From Micromonospora olivasterospora (lineage in GTDB: Bacteria > Actinomycetota > Actinomycetes > Mycobacteriales > Micromonosporaceae): a DNA stretch of 64,000 bases. A program made the translations under genes and the position numbers. Position 1 is the first letter of the stretch, and the number at the start of each line of letters is the position of its first letter. This document shows positions 8,277 through 16,892 of the stretch, piece by piece. The DNA lies in assembly GCF_007830265.1 (NCBI RefSeq), contig NZ_VLKE01000001.1:868001-932000 (forward strand), in the 5' to 3' direction. Below the pieces are notes generated by a model that saw only the letters and a program-made list of their open reading frames with translations, ran no database searches and had not been told where the DNA came from.

Positions 8277-9176
8277 ATGCGGATACTCGTGGCCGGCGCG
8301 TCCGGCTTCCTGGGCACCCGGCTGGTCCAGCGGCTCACCGCGGACGGGCACCAGGTCACGCGCCTGGTCCGGCGGCCGGCGCGCACCCCGGACGAGCAGC
8401 GGTGGAACCCGTCGGCCGCCGAACTGGACCCGGCGGTGGTCGCCGCCGCGGACGCCGTGGTGAACCTGGCCGGCGCCGGGGTCGGCGACCGGCGGTGGAA
8501 CGACGAGTACAAGCGGCTGATCCGGTCGAGCCGCGTCGACACCACCACGACGCTGGCGATCACGATTGCCGGGCTGTCGGCGGCCGCCCGGCCGGCGGTG
8601 CTGCTCAACGCCTCCGCCGTCGGCTGGTACGGCAACACCGGCGACCGGGTCGTCGACGAGGACGCCCCACCGGGCGAAGGCTTCCTGGCCGACGTCTGCC
8701 GGGTCTGGGAGGCCGCCACCCGCCCGGCCGAGGACGCGGGCGTACGGGTGGTCCGGCTGCGCACCGGGCTGCCGCTGCACCGCGACGGCGGGATGCTCAA
8801 GCCGCAGCTGCTGCCGTTCCGGCTGGGAATCGCGGGGAAGCTGGGCAGCGGCCGGCAGTGGCTGCCGTGGATCTCGCTGGCCGACTGGCTGCGCGTGGCG
8901 TTGTTCCTGCTGGAGCGCGACGACGTGGCCGGCCCGGTGAACGGCGTCGGCCCGAGTCCCGTCACCAACGCCGAGTTCACCAGGGAACTGGCCCGCCAGC
9001 TGCACCGCCCGGCGATCATGCCGGTTCCCGCACTGGCGCTGAAGATCGCGCTCGGCGGCTTCGCCCAGGAGGCCCTGACCAGCGCGCGGGTGCTGCCCGG
9101 CGTTCTCACCCGGGCCGGGTTCACCTACCGCCACCAGGACCTCCCGGGCGCGCTGCACGCCGCCCTGGCGGGGTGA
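8277..9176 (+). CDS. TIGR01777 family SDR epimerase (Rv2216-type)
   Basis: NAD(P)-dependent epimerase-like protein of 299 residues. The Rossmann glycine motif is GASGFLGTRLV at the N-terminus, with VNLAGAGVGDRRWN and NASAVGWYGNTG typical of TIGR01777. The C-terminal DUF1731 segment ends in EALTSARVLPGVLTRAGF. The second-strand residues favour NADP, but the natural substrate of this family is not established. In M. tuberculosis the homologue lies between the E2 gene and lipB, matching the position here. The ATG at 8277 follows GGGGG. Confidence 0.88.
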   Translation: MRILVAGASGFLGTRLVQRLTADGHQVTRLVRRPARTPDEQRWNPSAAELDPAVVAAADAVVNLAGAGVGDRRWNDEYKRLIRSSRVDTTTTLAITIAGLSAAARPAVLLNASAVGWYGNTGDRVVDEDAPPGEGFLADVCRVWEAATRPAEDAGVRVVRLRTGLPLHRDGGMLKPQLLPFRLGIAGKLGSGRQWLPWISLADWLRVALFLLERDDVAGPVNGVGPSPVTNAEFTRELARQLHRPAIMPVPALALKIALGGFAQEALTSARVLPGVLTRAGFTYRHQDLPGALHAALAG

Positions 9177-9177
9177 G

Positions 9178-9208
9178 GGAAGGAGCCCCTGCTGACGGGG
9201 CCCCTTCC
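9178..9208 (+). terminator. Hairpin terminator after the epimerase gene
   Basis: Arms 9178-9189 and 9197-9208 form a 12-bp stem with one mismatch and a 7-nt loop, directly after the TGA. The GGGGCCCCTTCC arm is a form common in this window. Confidence 0.65.
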
Positions 9209-9312
9209 ACCCGTGGCGGTCCACATTCACGTTCACCGAAGTGTGCGGACGCCGGCCCGTCAGCTTCCGTGTCTGACCGGCGGGCCCAGGTCCGATTGGT
9301 AACGTCCGCTGC

Positions 9313-11130
9313 GTGCCGTCCTCCCCGTCCCTGGCCACCGGACCGACGTCCGTCCCCGCCGTCCCGCGCGACCGGCGCGCGGACCTGATCGCCGCGCTGC
9401 TCGCGATCGGGCTCGCCGTCTGGGTGACCAGCGGCCTGTGGCGCGACCCGAACCACCGGGCGATCACCGTCAACTCCAGCGACCAGGCGCTGTTCGAGTG
9501 GCTGCTCGCCTTCGGCGGGCACGCGCTCACCCACGGGGAGAACCCGCTGCTGACGTACCTGATCAACGTCCCGGACGGGGTGAACCTCGCGGTCAACACC
9601 TCGATCACCGTGTACGCGGCGGTGTTCGCGCCGCTGACGTACCTGATCGGGCCCCCGGCGGCGTTCCTGGTGATCCTCACCCTCAACCTGGCCGCCACCG
9701 CGCTGGCCTGGTACTGGCTGCTCTCCCGGCACCTGCTACGCAGCCGGCTCGCGGCGACCGTCGGCGCCCTGTTCATCGCCTACTCCCCCGGCATGGTGTC
9801 GCACGCCAACGCCCACCTGAACTGGACCGCCGGGTGGCTGGTGCCGCTGCTGGCCTGGCGGCTGTTCGCGCTGCGCCGCCCGCGGCACTGGCTGCGCGAC
9901 GGGATCCTGCTGGGCGTCGCCGTCGCGGTGGGCTTCTCCATCGCCGCCGAGGGGCTGTTCTTCACCGCCCTCGCGTTCGCGCTGTTCCTCGCCGTCTGGG
10001 CGCTGCACCCGAGCCGGCGGGCGCAGGCCCGGGAGGCGCTGCCCACGTTCCTGCGCGGGCTCGCGGTGACCGCGCTGACCGCCGGGGCGCTGCTGGCGTA
10101 CCCGCTGTGGCTGCACTTCGCCGGGCCGCAGAGGTTCCACGGCACCGGCTTCGACCCGCTCGTCCACTCCGAGGACGTCGCCGCGTACTGGGCGTACCCG
10201 CGCCGCTCCCTGGCCGGCGAGGCGGGCTTCGGCACCTCGCTGGCGCCCAACCCCACCGAGGAGAACTCGTTCTTCGGGGCGCCGCTGCTGCTGCTCACGG
10301 CCGTCTGCGTCGGCTTCCTGTGGTGGCGGGACCGCGCCCGCCGGGCCACCGTCTGGGGCCTCGCCGTGACCGCCGTCGTCTTCGCGGTGCTCTCGTGGGG
10401 ACCCCGGATGAGGTTCGACGGCCAGCGCACCGACCGCTCGCTGCCGTTCCGGCTGCTGGACAACCTGCCGGTGGTCAACGCCGCCCTGCCGTCCCGGCTC
10501 GCCCTGGTGGTGGCGGTGGTGCTCGGCCTGCTGCTGGCGTACACCGTCGACCGGCTGCGTGCGCAGCCGCCGCGGCGCCGCGCCGCGACGGCGGCGTGGG
10601 CGCTCGGCTTCGCCGCCGCCCTGGTGCCCCTGCTGCCCACACCGCTGCTGACCAGCGTCCGCGAGCCGGTGCCGGCCTTCATCACCTCCGGCACCTGGAA
10701 GAGGTACGTCTCCCCGGGCGGGGTGCTCACCCCGCTGCCGCTGACCGTCGACCTCACCCCCGACGGGCAGCGCTGGCAGGCGTACGCGCTGGCCGACCGG
10801 CAGGGCGAGTTCCGCATCCCGGCCGGGTTCTTCCTCGGCCCCGGCGGGCCGGACGGCCGTGGTCGGATCGGCCCGGTGCCCCGCACCTTCGACAGCCTGA
10901 TGTTCGAGGCCGGCCGGGACGGGCTCGTGCCGATCGTCACCGAGGGCAGCATCAGGGAGTCCCTGGCCGACCTGCACTACTGGAAGGTCGAGGTGGTGGT
11001 GCTCCCCGACCAGGTGCACGGCGCCAAGTTCGACATCGACGAGGACGCCCTGCGGCGCACCGCCACCGCCCTGCTCGGGCCCCCGGAGCGGGTCGACGAC
11101 GTCTGGCTGTGGAAGGTGCCCCCGCCGTGA
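9313..11130 (+). CDS. Large polytopic membrane protein, GT-C glycosyltransferase-like
   Basis: Protein of 605 residues with about eleven hydrophobic segments in its first 440 residues and a soluble C-terminal domain of about 150 residues. The first loop after segment one carries acidic and polar residues (NSSDQALFEWLLAF), and the segment HANAHLNWTAGWLVPLLAW lies near the membrane. This layout resembles GT-C polyprenyl-phosphate-sugar transferases, which use an acidic residue in the first external loop; that assignment is structural inference, not a recognised family. The GTG start at 9313 follows TAACGT by 7 nt, a candidate leaderless promoter. It is followed by lipB on the same strand. Confidence 0.7.
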   Translation: MPSSPSLATGPTSVPAVPRDRRADLIAALLAIGLAVWVTSGLWRDPNHRAITVNSSDQALFEWLLAFGGHALTHGENPLLTYLINVPDGVNLAVNTSITVYAAVFAPLTYLIGPPAAFLVILTLNLAATALAWYWLLSRHLLRSRLAATVGALFIAYSPGMVSHANAHLNWTAGWLVPLLAWRLFALRRPRHWLRDGILLGVAVAVGFSIAAEGLFFTALAFALFLAVWALHPSRRAQAREALPTFLRGLAVTALTAGALLAYPLWLHFAGPQRFHGTGFDPLVHSEDVAAYWAYPRRSLAGEAGFGTSLAPNPTEENSFFGAPLLLLTAVCVGFLWWRDRARRATVWGLAVTAVVFAVLSWGPRMRFDGQRTDRSLPFRLLDNLPVVNAALPSRLALVVAVVLGLLLAYTVDRLRAQPPRRRAATAAWALGFAAALVPLLPTPLLTSVREPVPAFITSGTWKRYVSPGGVLTPLPLTVDLTPDGQRWQAYALADRQGEFRIPAGFFLGPGGPDGRGRIGPVPRTFDSLMFEAGRDGLVPIVTEGSIRESLADLHYWKVEVVVLPDQVHGAKFDIDEDALRRTATALLGPPERVDDVWLWKVPPP

Positions 11131-11175
11131 CCTGCCGTGAGCCGGCTCACCAGAGGTGACCGGCGGGTACGGGAC

Positions 11176-11181
11176 TAGGCT
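11176..11181 (+). promoter_or_regulatory. Leaderless -10 box of lipB
   Basis: TAGGCT lies 7 nt before the GTG at 11189, with no ribosome-binding site between, so transcription probably starts at the start codon. The same arrangement recurs before lipA, the DUF4191 gene and others in the window. Confidence 0.55.
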
Positions 11182-11188
11182 GGTCGGC

Positions 11189-11836
11189 GTGACGACGACG
11201 ATTCCGGGCCTCACGGCCGTCCGCGCCGGGGTGCTCGACTACCAGGCCGCGTGGGACGAGCAGCGCCGGCTGCACGAGTCGGTGGTGGCCGGCGAGCGCG
11301 GCGACACGGTGCTGCTGCTGGAACACCCGAGCGTCTACACCGCCGGCAAGCGCACCGAGCCGTGGGACCGGCCGATGGACGGCACCCCCGTGGTGGACGT
11401 CGACCGGGGCGGCAAGATCACCTGGCACGGCCCGGGGCAGCTCGTCGGCTACCCGATCCTGCGGCTGCCCGACCCGGTGGACGTGGTCGCGTACGTGCGC
11501 CGCACCGAGCAGCTACTGATCGACGTCTGCGCCGAGTTCGGCCTGGCCGCCGGCCGGGTCGAGGGGCGCAGCGGGGTCTGGGTGCCGGAGGACGACCGGG
11601 GCCCGGCCCGCAAGGTGGCCGCCATCGGCATCCGGGTGGCCCGCGGCGTCACCCTGCACGGCTTCTCGATCAACTGCGACTGCGACCTGACGTACTTCGA
11701 CCGGATCGTGCCCTGCGGCATCCGGGACGCGGGCGTCACCTCGCTCACCGCCGAGCTGGGCCGCCCGATCACCGTCGCCGACGTGCTGCCGGTGGTCGAG
11801 CGGCACCTGGCCACCCTGGTCACGGTCGCGGACTGA
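11189..11836 (+). CDS. lipB: Octanoyl-[ACP]:protein N-octanoyltransferase
   Basis: LipB moves octanoate from acyl carrier protein to the lipoyl domains of target proteins such as the nearby SucB. Family landmarks are visible: [55 protein letters not shown] with the catalytic Lys, and [20 protein letters not shown] with the catalytic Cys. At 215 residues it has the normal family length. The GTG at 11189 is preferred over an in-frame start at 11156 because a leaderless TAGGCT box precedes it. The VOC gene begins 4 bp after the stop, and lipA lies 2.1 kb away. Confidence 0.93.
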   Translation: MTTTIPGLTAVRAGVLDYQAAWDEQRRLHESVVAGERGDTVLLLEHPSVYTAGKRTEPWDRPMDGTPVVDVDRGGKITWHGPGQLVGYPILRLPDPVDVVAYVRRTEQLLIDVCAEFGLAAGRVEGRSGVWVPEDDRGPARKVAAIGIRVARGVTLHGFSINCDCDLTYFDRIVPCGIRDAGVTSLTAELGRPITVADVLPVVERHLATLVTVAD

Positions 11837-11840
11837 TCGG

Positions 11841-12233
11841 ATGCGGCTCGACCTCGTCACCCTGGTCGTCGCCGAGTACGACCCGGCGATCGACTTCTTC
11901 ACCGAGGTGCTCGGCTTCGACCTGGTCGAGGACAAGCCCTCGCTGACCACGGACGGCCGCCCGAAGCGGTGGGTGGTGGTCCGCCCGCCGGGCGCGCAGA
12001 CGGGCCTGCTGCTGGCCCGCGCCGACGGCGAGCGGCAGGAGGCCGTCGTCGGCGACCAGACCGCCGGCCGGGTCGGCTTCTTCCTCCACGTCGACGACTT
12101 CGACGCCACCTACCGCCGGATGGTCGAGGCGAAGGTCGAGTTCGTGAAGCCGCCGCGCACCGAGCCGTACGGCCGGGTGGCCGTCTTCCGCGACGTCGCC
12201 GGCAACGCCTGGGACCTGCTCGGCCCCGCCTGA
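11841..12233 (+). CDS. VOC-superfamily (glyoxalase/bleomycin resistance-like) protein
   Basis: Protein of 130 residues with the two beta-alpha-beta-beta-beta modules of the vicinal oxygen chelate superfamily: IDFFTEVLGFDLVEDKP in the first and GFFLHVDDFDATYRRM plus EPYGRVAVFRDVAGNAWDLL in the second. The first-strand metal His of glyoxalase I is not evident (LVTLVVAEYD), so it may bind rather than turn over its ligand. It begins 4 bp after lipB and is probably cotranscribed with it. The substrate is unknown. Confidence 0.85.
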   Translation: MRLDLVTLVVAEYDPAIDFFTEVLGFDLVEDKPSLTTDGRPKRWVVVRPPGAQTGLLLARADGERQEAVVGDQTAGRVGFFLHVDDFDATYRRMVEAKVEFVKPPRTEPYGRVAVFRDVAGNAWDLLGPA

Positions 12234-12246
12234 CCTACCGCCCCGC

Positions 12247-13533
12247 TCAGGGGGTCAGCCGGTGCAGGTCGCGGGGGAAGGCGGTCACCTCCCGGACGTT
12301 GGCCGCCCCCGTGAGGCGGGCGACGAAGCGTTCCAGGCCGATCGCGAAGCCGCCGTGCGGGGGCATCCCGTGCCGGAACGCGTCGACGTAGCCGGCGTAC
12401 GGCTCGACCGGCTCGCCGCGCGCCGCGAGGGCGGCCAGGTAGTCGTCGTACCGGTGCAGGCGCTGCCCGCCGGTGACCAGCTCCAAGCCGCGGAACAGCA
12501 GGTCGAACCCGTTCGAGTACGCCGGCCGGGCCGGGTCCGGGTGGGTGTAGAAGGGCCGCTTCGCCATCGGGTACCCGGTGACGAAGACGAACTCGGAGCC
12601 GTGTTCCCGGCGGGCCCACTCCCCCAGCGCCCGCTCGTGGGCGGGGGCGAGGTCCGGCTCGTCGGCAGGCGCGCCGGCGATGGCCAGCGCCTCGGTGAAG
12701 TGCACCGCCGGGATCTGCTCGGGCACCTCGGGGGGCGTGACGCCGAGCGTGGCCAGGGCGGCGCCGGCCCGGTCGGCGACCGCGTCGAGCATCCCGGCGA
12801 GGGTGTCGCGCAGCACCGCCATGACGTCGGTGTGGTCGGCGACGAAGCCCAGCTCGGCGTCGAGGGAGGTGTACTGGGCCAGGTGCCGGACGGTGTCGTG
12901 CGGCTCTGCCCGGAACACCGGGCCGACCTCGTACACGCGCTCGAAGACGCCGACCATGAGCTGCTTGTAGAACTGCGGCGACTGGGCCAGGTACGCGGGC
13001 CGGCCGAACCAGTCCAGCGCGAAGACGTTCGCGCCGGACTCGGTCGACGAGGCGACCACCTTCGGAGTGTGGATCTCCACGAAGTCGCGGGCGTCCAGGG
13101 CGGCGCGGAACCCGGCCACGCCCGCCGCCGAGATCCGCAGGGCGGCCGACCGAGTCGGGTGGCGCAGCGCGGTCGGGGCGTGGTCGAGCTGGGTGGGCAG
13201 GGTCGCGGTCAGCGCCGGCCGGTACAGGTCGAACGGCGGCGGAACGGCGGGCGGGCCGAGCGGTCGTACCGCCGGGTCGGCGAGCTCGACCCCGGCGGGG
13301 GCGGTTCCGTTCGCGACCACCGTGGCGGTGACCTCGACGACGGTCTCCTCGGTGAGCTTCTCGACGGCGGCGCGCACGGCCGGGTCGGTGACCACCACCT
13401 GGGCGAGCCCGGCGGCGTCCCGCACGATCAGGAAGGCCACCGACTTGAGCAGCCGGCGGCGGTGCACCCAGCCGGCGATCCGGACGGTCGCGCCGACGTG
13501 GGCGGGGAGCTGGGTGGAAAGGGTGCGTTGCAT
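12247..13533 (-). CDS. aspS: Aspartate--tRNA ligase, short archaeal-type (Asp or Asp/Asn), T-box controlled
   Basis: Class II aminoacyl-tRNA synthetase of 428 residues. An N-terminal OB-fold anticodon-binding domain (VRIAGWVHRRRLLKSVAFLI) is followed by motif 2 (GPVFRAEPHDTVRH) and motif 3 (GGFAIGLERFVARL). It lacks the large GAD insertion of the roughly 590-residue bacterial AspRS and so belongs to the archaeal/eukaryal AspRS-AsnRS type. Whether it charges tRNA-Asp only or also tRNA-Asn cannot be told by eye; the leader specifier codon GAC points to Asp. The ATG at 13533 follows the ribosome-binding site AGGAGG (13541-13546). It is convergent with the VOC gene, only 13 bp apart. Confidence 0.88.
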   Translation of the reverse strand: MQRTLSTQLPAHVGATVRIAGWVHRRRLLKSVAFLIVRDAAGLAQVVVTDPAVRAAVEKLTEETVVEVTATVVANGTAPAGVELADPAVRPLGPPAVPPPFDLYRPALTATLPTQLDHAPTALRHPTRSAALRISAAGVAGFRAALDARDFVEIHTPKVVASSTESGANVFALDWFGRPAYLAQSPQFYKQLMVGVFERVYEVGPVFRAEPHDTVRHLAQYTSLDAELGFVADHTDVMAVLRDTLAGMLDAVADRAGAALATLGVTPPEVPEQIPAVHFTEALAIAGAPADEPDLAPAHERALGEWARREHGSEFVFVTGYPMAKRPFYTHPDPARPAYSNGFDLLFRGLELVTGGQRLHRYDDYLAALAARGEPVEPYAGYVDAFRHGMPPHGGFAIGLERFVARLTGAANVREVTAFPRDLHRLTP

Positions 13534-13564
13534 GGCGGCTACCTCCTCGGTCAGTCGCAACGCC

Positions 13565-13586
13565 TTCGCCGCCCCTGGGCGGCGAA
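13565..13586 (-). terminator. Strong hairpin between the T-box and the aspS ribosome-binding site
   Basis: A perfect 10-bp stem (13565-13574 with 13577-13586) with a 2-nt loop lies between the T-box sequence and the Shine-Dalgarno sequence. It has no U-tract. It may terminate transcription or, more likely, position the anti-Shine-Dalgarno sequence next to the start site. Confidence 0.5.
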
Positions 13587-13589
13587 GCA

Positions 13590-13830
13590 TCGCCTCAGCC
13601 CCGGGAGGTGTGGGCGAGCGGGTCCTCGCGGTGCCACCACACCTTCGCCCCCGCGCGAGCGGGGGCCTCGTTCGTCGCCTGGTGACCGGGGCCAGCGGGC
13701 GGGCTCTACTGGGCGCGTACGCCGTTCTTCCCGCAGCTCGGGAGGGTCTTCGCGCGCCTGTGCCAGACCGCCTCTCAGCGAACGGCGGCTCTCTGGGCTG
13801 GCGGGTCGGCGCGCTACTCGGCTCCGTCAC
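13590..13830 (-). ncRNA. T-box riboswitch leader of the aspartyl-tRNA synthetase gene
   Basis: On the minus strand the leader has the ordered parts of a T-box. Stem I (13682-13830) is closed by GTGAC/GTCAC. Its specifier loop has AGTA on the 5' side and GAA on the 3' side of the stem GCGCGCC/GGCGCGC, followed by GAC, an Asp codon, at 13746-13748. A stem III hairpin is at 13647-13666. The T-box core GGTGGCACCGCGAGGACC is at 13621-13638, with TGGC (13633-13636) complementary to the GCCA end expected of tRNA-Asp. The stem 13607-13613/13637-13643 is the likely antisequestrator. ACCTCC (13604-13609) overlaps it and is complementary to the ribosome-binding site GGAGGT at 13541-13546, which suggests translational control by uncharged tRNA-Asp. 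Confidence 0.85.
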
Positions 13831-13962
13831 AGCTTTGCCGGCGAGGGTAGCAGCCGGCCGGGGCGCCCGTGACGGCGTTTTCGCCGCTCACGGTGTGCGG
13901 CGTCACAGGGGTTCGGGGGTGACGGGCGTCGCCCGCGGTTCATCGACGGCGACCGTCGGGCG

Positions 13963-13968
13963 TAGGCT
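13963..13968 (+). promoter_or_regulatory. Leaderless -10 box of lipA
   Basis: TAGGCT lies 6 nt before the GTG at 13975; there is no Shine-Dalgarno sequence. Confidence 0.55.
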
Positions 13969-13974
13969 CGTTTC

Positions 13975-15000
13975 GTGACGATCGAGCACTTCGCGCCGGC
14001 GCCATCGACGACGCCGACGCCGACCGAGCAGCCGACGAGCAGCCCCGCCGCGCGTACCGGAACGGTCGCCCCGGAGGGGCGGCGCATGCTGCGGATCGAG
14101 GCGCGCAACGCCGAGACGCCGATCGAGCGCAAGCCGCCGTGGATCAAGGTGAAGGCCAAAATGGGGCCGGAGTACACCCAGCTGCGCGGGCTGGTCACGC
14201 GCGAGGGGCTGCACACCGTCTGCCAGGAGGCCGGCTGCCCCAACATCTACGAGTGCTGGGAGGACCGGGAGGCGACGTTCCTCATCGGCGGCGACCAGTG
14301 CACCCGGCGCTGCGACTTCTGCCAGATCGACACGGGTAAGCCGGCGGAGTTCGACGCCGACGAGCCCCGCCGGGTGGCGGAGTCCGTGGTGGCGATGGGC
14401 CTGCGGTACGCGACGATCACCGGCGTCGCCCGCGACGACCTGCCCGACGGCGGTGCCTGGCTGTACGCCGAGACGGTCCGGCAGATCCACGCGCTCCAGC
14501 CGGGCTGCGGCGTGGAGCTGCTGATTCCCGACTTCAACGCGGTCCCCGAGCAGTTGGCCGAGGTGTTCGGTTCCCGGCCGGAGGTGCTGGCGCACAACGT
14601 CGAGACGGTGCCCCGGATCTTCAAGCGGATCCGGCCGGCCTTCCGCTACGAGCGCTCGCTGGACGTGATCCGGCAGGCCCGCGCCGCCGGCCTGGTGACC
14701 AAGAGCAACCTGATCCTGGGGATGGGCGAGGAACGGGCCGAGGTGTCCCAGGCGCTGCGCGACCTGCACGAGTCGGGCTGCGAGCTGGTCACCATCACGC
14801 AGTACCTGCGCCCGTCGCCCCGGCACCACCCGGTGACCCGGTGGGTCAAGCCGGAGGAGTTCGTCGAGCTGCGCGAGGAGGCCGAGGAGATCGGCTTCGC
14901 CGGGGTGATGAGCGGGCCGCTGGTGCGCTCGTCGTACCGGGCGGGCCGGCTCTACCGGCAGGCGCTGGAGGCCCGGGGCTCCGTCCCCGCCGGCGCCTGA
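13975..15000 (+). CDS. lipA: Lipoyl synthase
   Basis: Radical SAM enzyme inserting two sulphurs into octanoyl groups placed by LipB. The auxiliary-cluster cysteines are in [13 protein letters not shown] (about residues 83-95), and the radical SAM motif is CTRRCDFCQ (CxxxCxxC). The lipoyl synthase segments [27 protein letters not shown] and [13 protein letters not shown], and a conserved RSSYRAG with the C-terminal Ser ligand, are present. At 341 residues it is full length; the first 50 residues are a Thr/Pro-rich extension common in actinobacteria. The GTG start is leaderless. The DUF4191 gene that normally follows lipA is separated from it by an oxidoreductase remnant. Confidence 0.95.
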   Translation: MTIEHFAPAPSTTPTPTEQPTSSPAARTGTVAPEGRRMLRIEARNAETPIERKPPWIKVKAKMGPEYTQLRGLVTREGLHTVCQEAGCPNIYECWEDREATFLIGGDQCTRRCDFCQIDTGKPAEFDADEPRRVAESVVAMGLRYATITGVARDDLPDGGAWLYAETVRQIHALQPGCGVELLIPDFNAVPEQLAEVFGSRPEVLAHNVETVPRIFKRIRPAFRYERSLDVIRQARAAGLVTKSNLILGMGEERAEVSQALRDLHESGCELVTITQYLRPSPRHHPVTRWVKPEEFVELREEAEEIGFAGVMSGPLVRSSYRAGRLYRQALEARGSVPAGA

Positions 15001-15001
15001 G

Positions 15002-15445
15002 CGTTTCCGGCCGCTGGGCACGGCCGTGCACCGGGCCGGCGGGCGGGCCGTCGCGGTCACCGTGGCCACCGCGACCGGCGCGCGCCGGCTCGCCGCCGAC
15101 CACGTGATCTCCAGCATGCCGCTCCCGGCGCTGGTCAAGGCCGTGGACCCGCCCGCGCCACCGCGGGTACGGGCCGCCGCCGACGCGCTGCGGCACCGCG
15201 ACTTCCTGACCGTGGCGCTGGTGGTGCCGGCCGACGCCGGCTTCCCGGACAACTGGATCTACGTGCACACCCCGGGGGTACGCGTCGGCCGGATCCAGAA
15301 CTTCGGCTCCTGGTCGCCGTACCTGGTGCGGGACGGGTTCACCTGCCTCGGGCTGGAGTACTTCGTCGACGCCGGCGACGACCTGTGGGAGTCCCCCGAC
15401 GACGACCTCGTCGCCCCCGTCCTGCCCCGCCGCGGGGCGGCGTGA
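15002..15445 (+). pseudogene. Fragment of an NAD(P)/FAD-dependent oxidoreductase (amine oxidase-like)
   Basis: An open frame immediately after the lipA stop codes for the middle part of a flavin amine-oxidase-like protein: AVTVATATGARRLAADHVIS followed by SMPLPALV, then FLTVALVVPADAGFPDNWIY and LGLEYFVDAGDDLWESPDDD. Relatives, as I recall them, carry an N-terminal FAD-binding Rossmann motif and about 100 further C-terminal residues; both are absent here, and the frame ends abruptly in VLPRRGAA. No start codon with a ribosome-binding site is visible. It appears to be an internal remnant left between lipA and the DUF4191 gene. Confidence 0.65.
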
Positions 15446-15494
15446 GTACGGGCGCGGATCAACGGGGCGTGCGGGGACCACTAGACTCTGCGGC

Positions 15495-16184
15495 ATGGCA
15501 AAGCCCCAGGAGAAGGTCTCGTTCGGCCAGCGGCTGAAGCAGATCGGGATGGTGTTCCAGTTCACCGCCAAGCAGGACAGGTGGTTCGCCCCGCTGGCCG
15601 CCGGCGCGGTGCTGATCCCGCTCGCGCTGACCGTGGTCGCGGTGATCCTCTGGGGCTGGCTCTGGCTGCCGCTGGGCATCCTGTTCGCGCTGCTCGCGCT
15701 GCTGATCGTGCTCAACCTGCGGTCCAACGCGGCGATGATGAACGCCGCGGAGGGGCAGCCCGGCGCGGCGGCGCAGATCATGGAGAGCATGCGCGGCGAC
15801 TGGCGGGTGACCCCCGCCGTCAGCTCGACGACCCAGATGGACATGGTGCACCTGGTGATCGGCCGCCCCGGCGTGATCCTGCTGGCGGAGGGCAGCCCCC
15901 AGCGGGTGCGCGGCCTGCTGGGGCAGGAGAAGCGACGGCTGGCCAAGGTGATCGGCAACGCCCCGCTCTACGACTACGTGATCGGCCGCGACGAGGGCGA
16001 GCTGCCGATCCGCAAGCTGCGGATGACCCTGATGCGGCTGCCGCGCAACCTCAGCGGCAAGGACGTGAACGCCCTCGACAAGCGGCTCAAGGCGCTCACC
16101 GCCCGCCCGCAGCTGCCCAAGGGCGCGATCCCCAAGAACATGCGCCCGCCGCGCGGGGCGTTCCGCCAGACCCGGGGCCGCTGA
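15495..16184 (+). CDS. DUF4191 membrane protein (Rv2219-type)
   Basis: Protein of 229 residues with two adjacent transmembrane segments (about 35-55 and 57-76) and a basic cytoplasmic domain ending in KGAIPKNMRPPRGAFRQTRG. Length, order and the lipA-linked position fit the DUF4191 family of actinobacteria, which has no assigned function. The ATG at 15495 is preceded 7 nt upstream by TAGACT (15482-15487), so the message is probably leaderless. Confidence 0.85.
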   Translation: MAKPQEKVSFGQRLKQIGMVFQFTAKQDRWFAPLAAGAVLIPLALTVVAVILWGWLWLPLGILFALLALLIVLNLRSNAAMMNAAEGQPGAAAQIMESMRGDWRVTPAVSSTTQMDMVHLVIGRPGVILLAEGSPQRVRGLLGQEKRRLAKVIGNAPLYDYVIGRDEGELPIRKLRMTLMRLPRNLSGKDVNALDKRLKALTARPQLPKGAIPKNMRPPRGAFRQTRGR

Positions 16185-16217
16185 CCCGGGGTTCCGCCGC
16201 TCGCCCCGCCGGGCGCG

Positions 16218-16643
16218 CTACCGCCGCGACGCGGCGCGCTCGGGCGTAACGGGCGTGGCCGACGTGACGACCGAGCCGGTGAGGCGGTCGTGCAGGCCCC
16301 GGCGGTGCCCGTCCATGAGCAGGGCCGGGACGACCAGGGCCAGCAGCACGCCGCGCAGCAGGGCGCGGACGACGCCGAGCCGGCCGCCGTCGGCCCAGTC
16401 GACGCACCGGACCCGGGTGATGTACATGCCGGGGGTCTGGGCGAACAGGCCCAGGAAGAAGCCGTACTCGACGACCAGCACCACGACGGGCGCCCAGCCG
16501 TCCCGGACGGGGTCGGCGAAGATGTTGGCCACCAGCAGGCAGAGCACCCAGTCGATCACCAGGGCGCCGAACCGGCGGCCCAGGCTGGGCGGGACGAAGC
16601 CGGAGTCGGCGGCGGGCGGTACGGGGCGCTGCGGCGTGGTCAC
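16218..16643 (-). CDS. RDD family membrane protein
   Basis: Small RDD-domain protein of 141 residues with three hydrophobic segments. The family signature is split as usual: LGRRFGALVIDWVLC near the N-terminus (Arg and Asp), QTPGMYITRVRCVDWADGGR in the middle and RRGLHDRLTGSVVV-like residues at the end. The GTG at 16643 is preferred over the longer frame because it is preceded 8 nt upstream by TACCCT on the minus strand (16652-16657), a leaderless promoter. It is convergent with the DUF4191 gene and sits before glnA, as in mycobacteria. The role of the family is not established; some members affect ion transport. Confidence 0.85.
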   Translation of the reverse strand: MTTPQRPVPPAADSGFVPPSLGRRFGALVIDWVLCLLVANIFADPVRDGWAPVVVLVVEYGFFLGLFAQTPGMYITRVRCVDWADGGRLGVVRALLRGVLLALVVPALLMDGHRRGLHDRLTGSVVTSATPVTPERAASRR

Positions 16644-16799
16644 AGCCGCCAAGGGTAGCCAGGCGCGGCGCGGCAGCCGGATCCACACCCACCGGGAATC
16701 GGATGAAGCCGTTGATCTGCGACGGAACGTCACGCCGAGTATCGTCCGAACGGACACCCGGTGGCGGCTGACCGGTGCTTATGACGCAGCGGGAGGGAC

Positions 16800-16815
16800 G
16801 TAACACGGCGGAAAC
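16800..16815 (+). promoter_or_regulatory. GlnR box upstream of glnA
   Basis: GTAAC-n6-GAAAC fits the actinobacterial GlnR consensus gTnAC-n6-GaAAc at every fixed position. It lies 78 bp before the glnA start codon. GlnR is the global nitrogen regulator in this phylum; its gene is not in the window. Confidence 0.7.
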
Positions 16816-16892
16816 AGAGGGGACACGGCCGGGCAACCCCGCGGCCATAGCGTCGCCAGGAGCCAGCCACCCCGTGGAGCCAGGAGGATGTT

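Noticed and set aside
13534..13830. An N-terminal extension of about 99 residues on the aspartyl-tRNA synthetase
   Set aside because: This DNA is the T-box leader; the ribosome-binding site and first conserved residues place the start at 13533.
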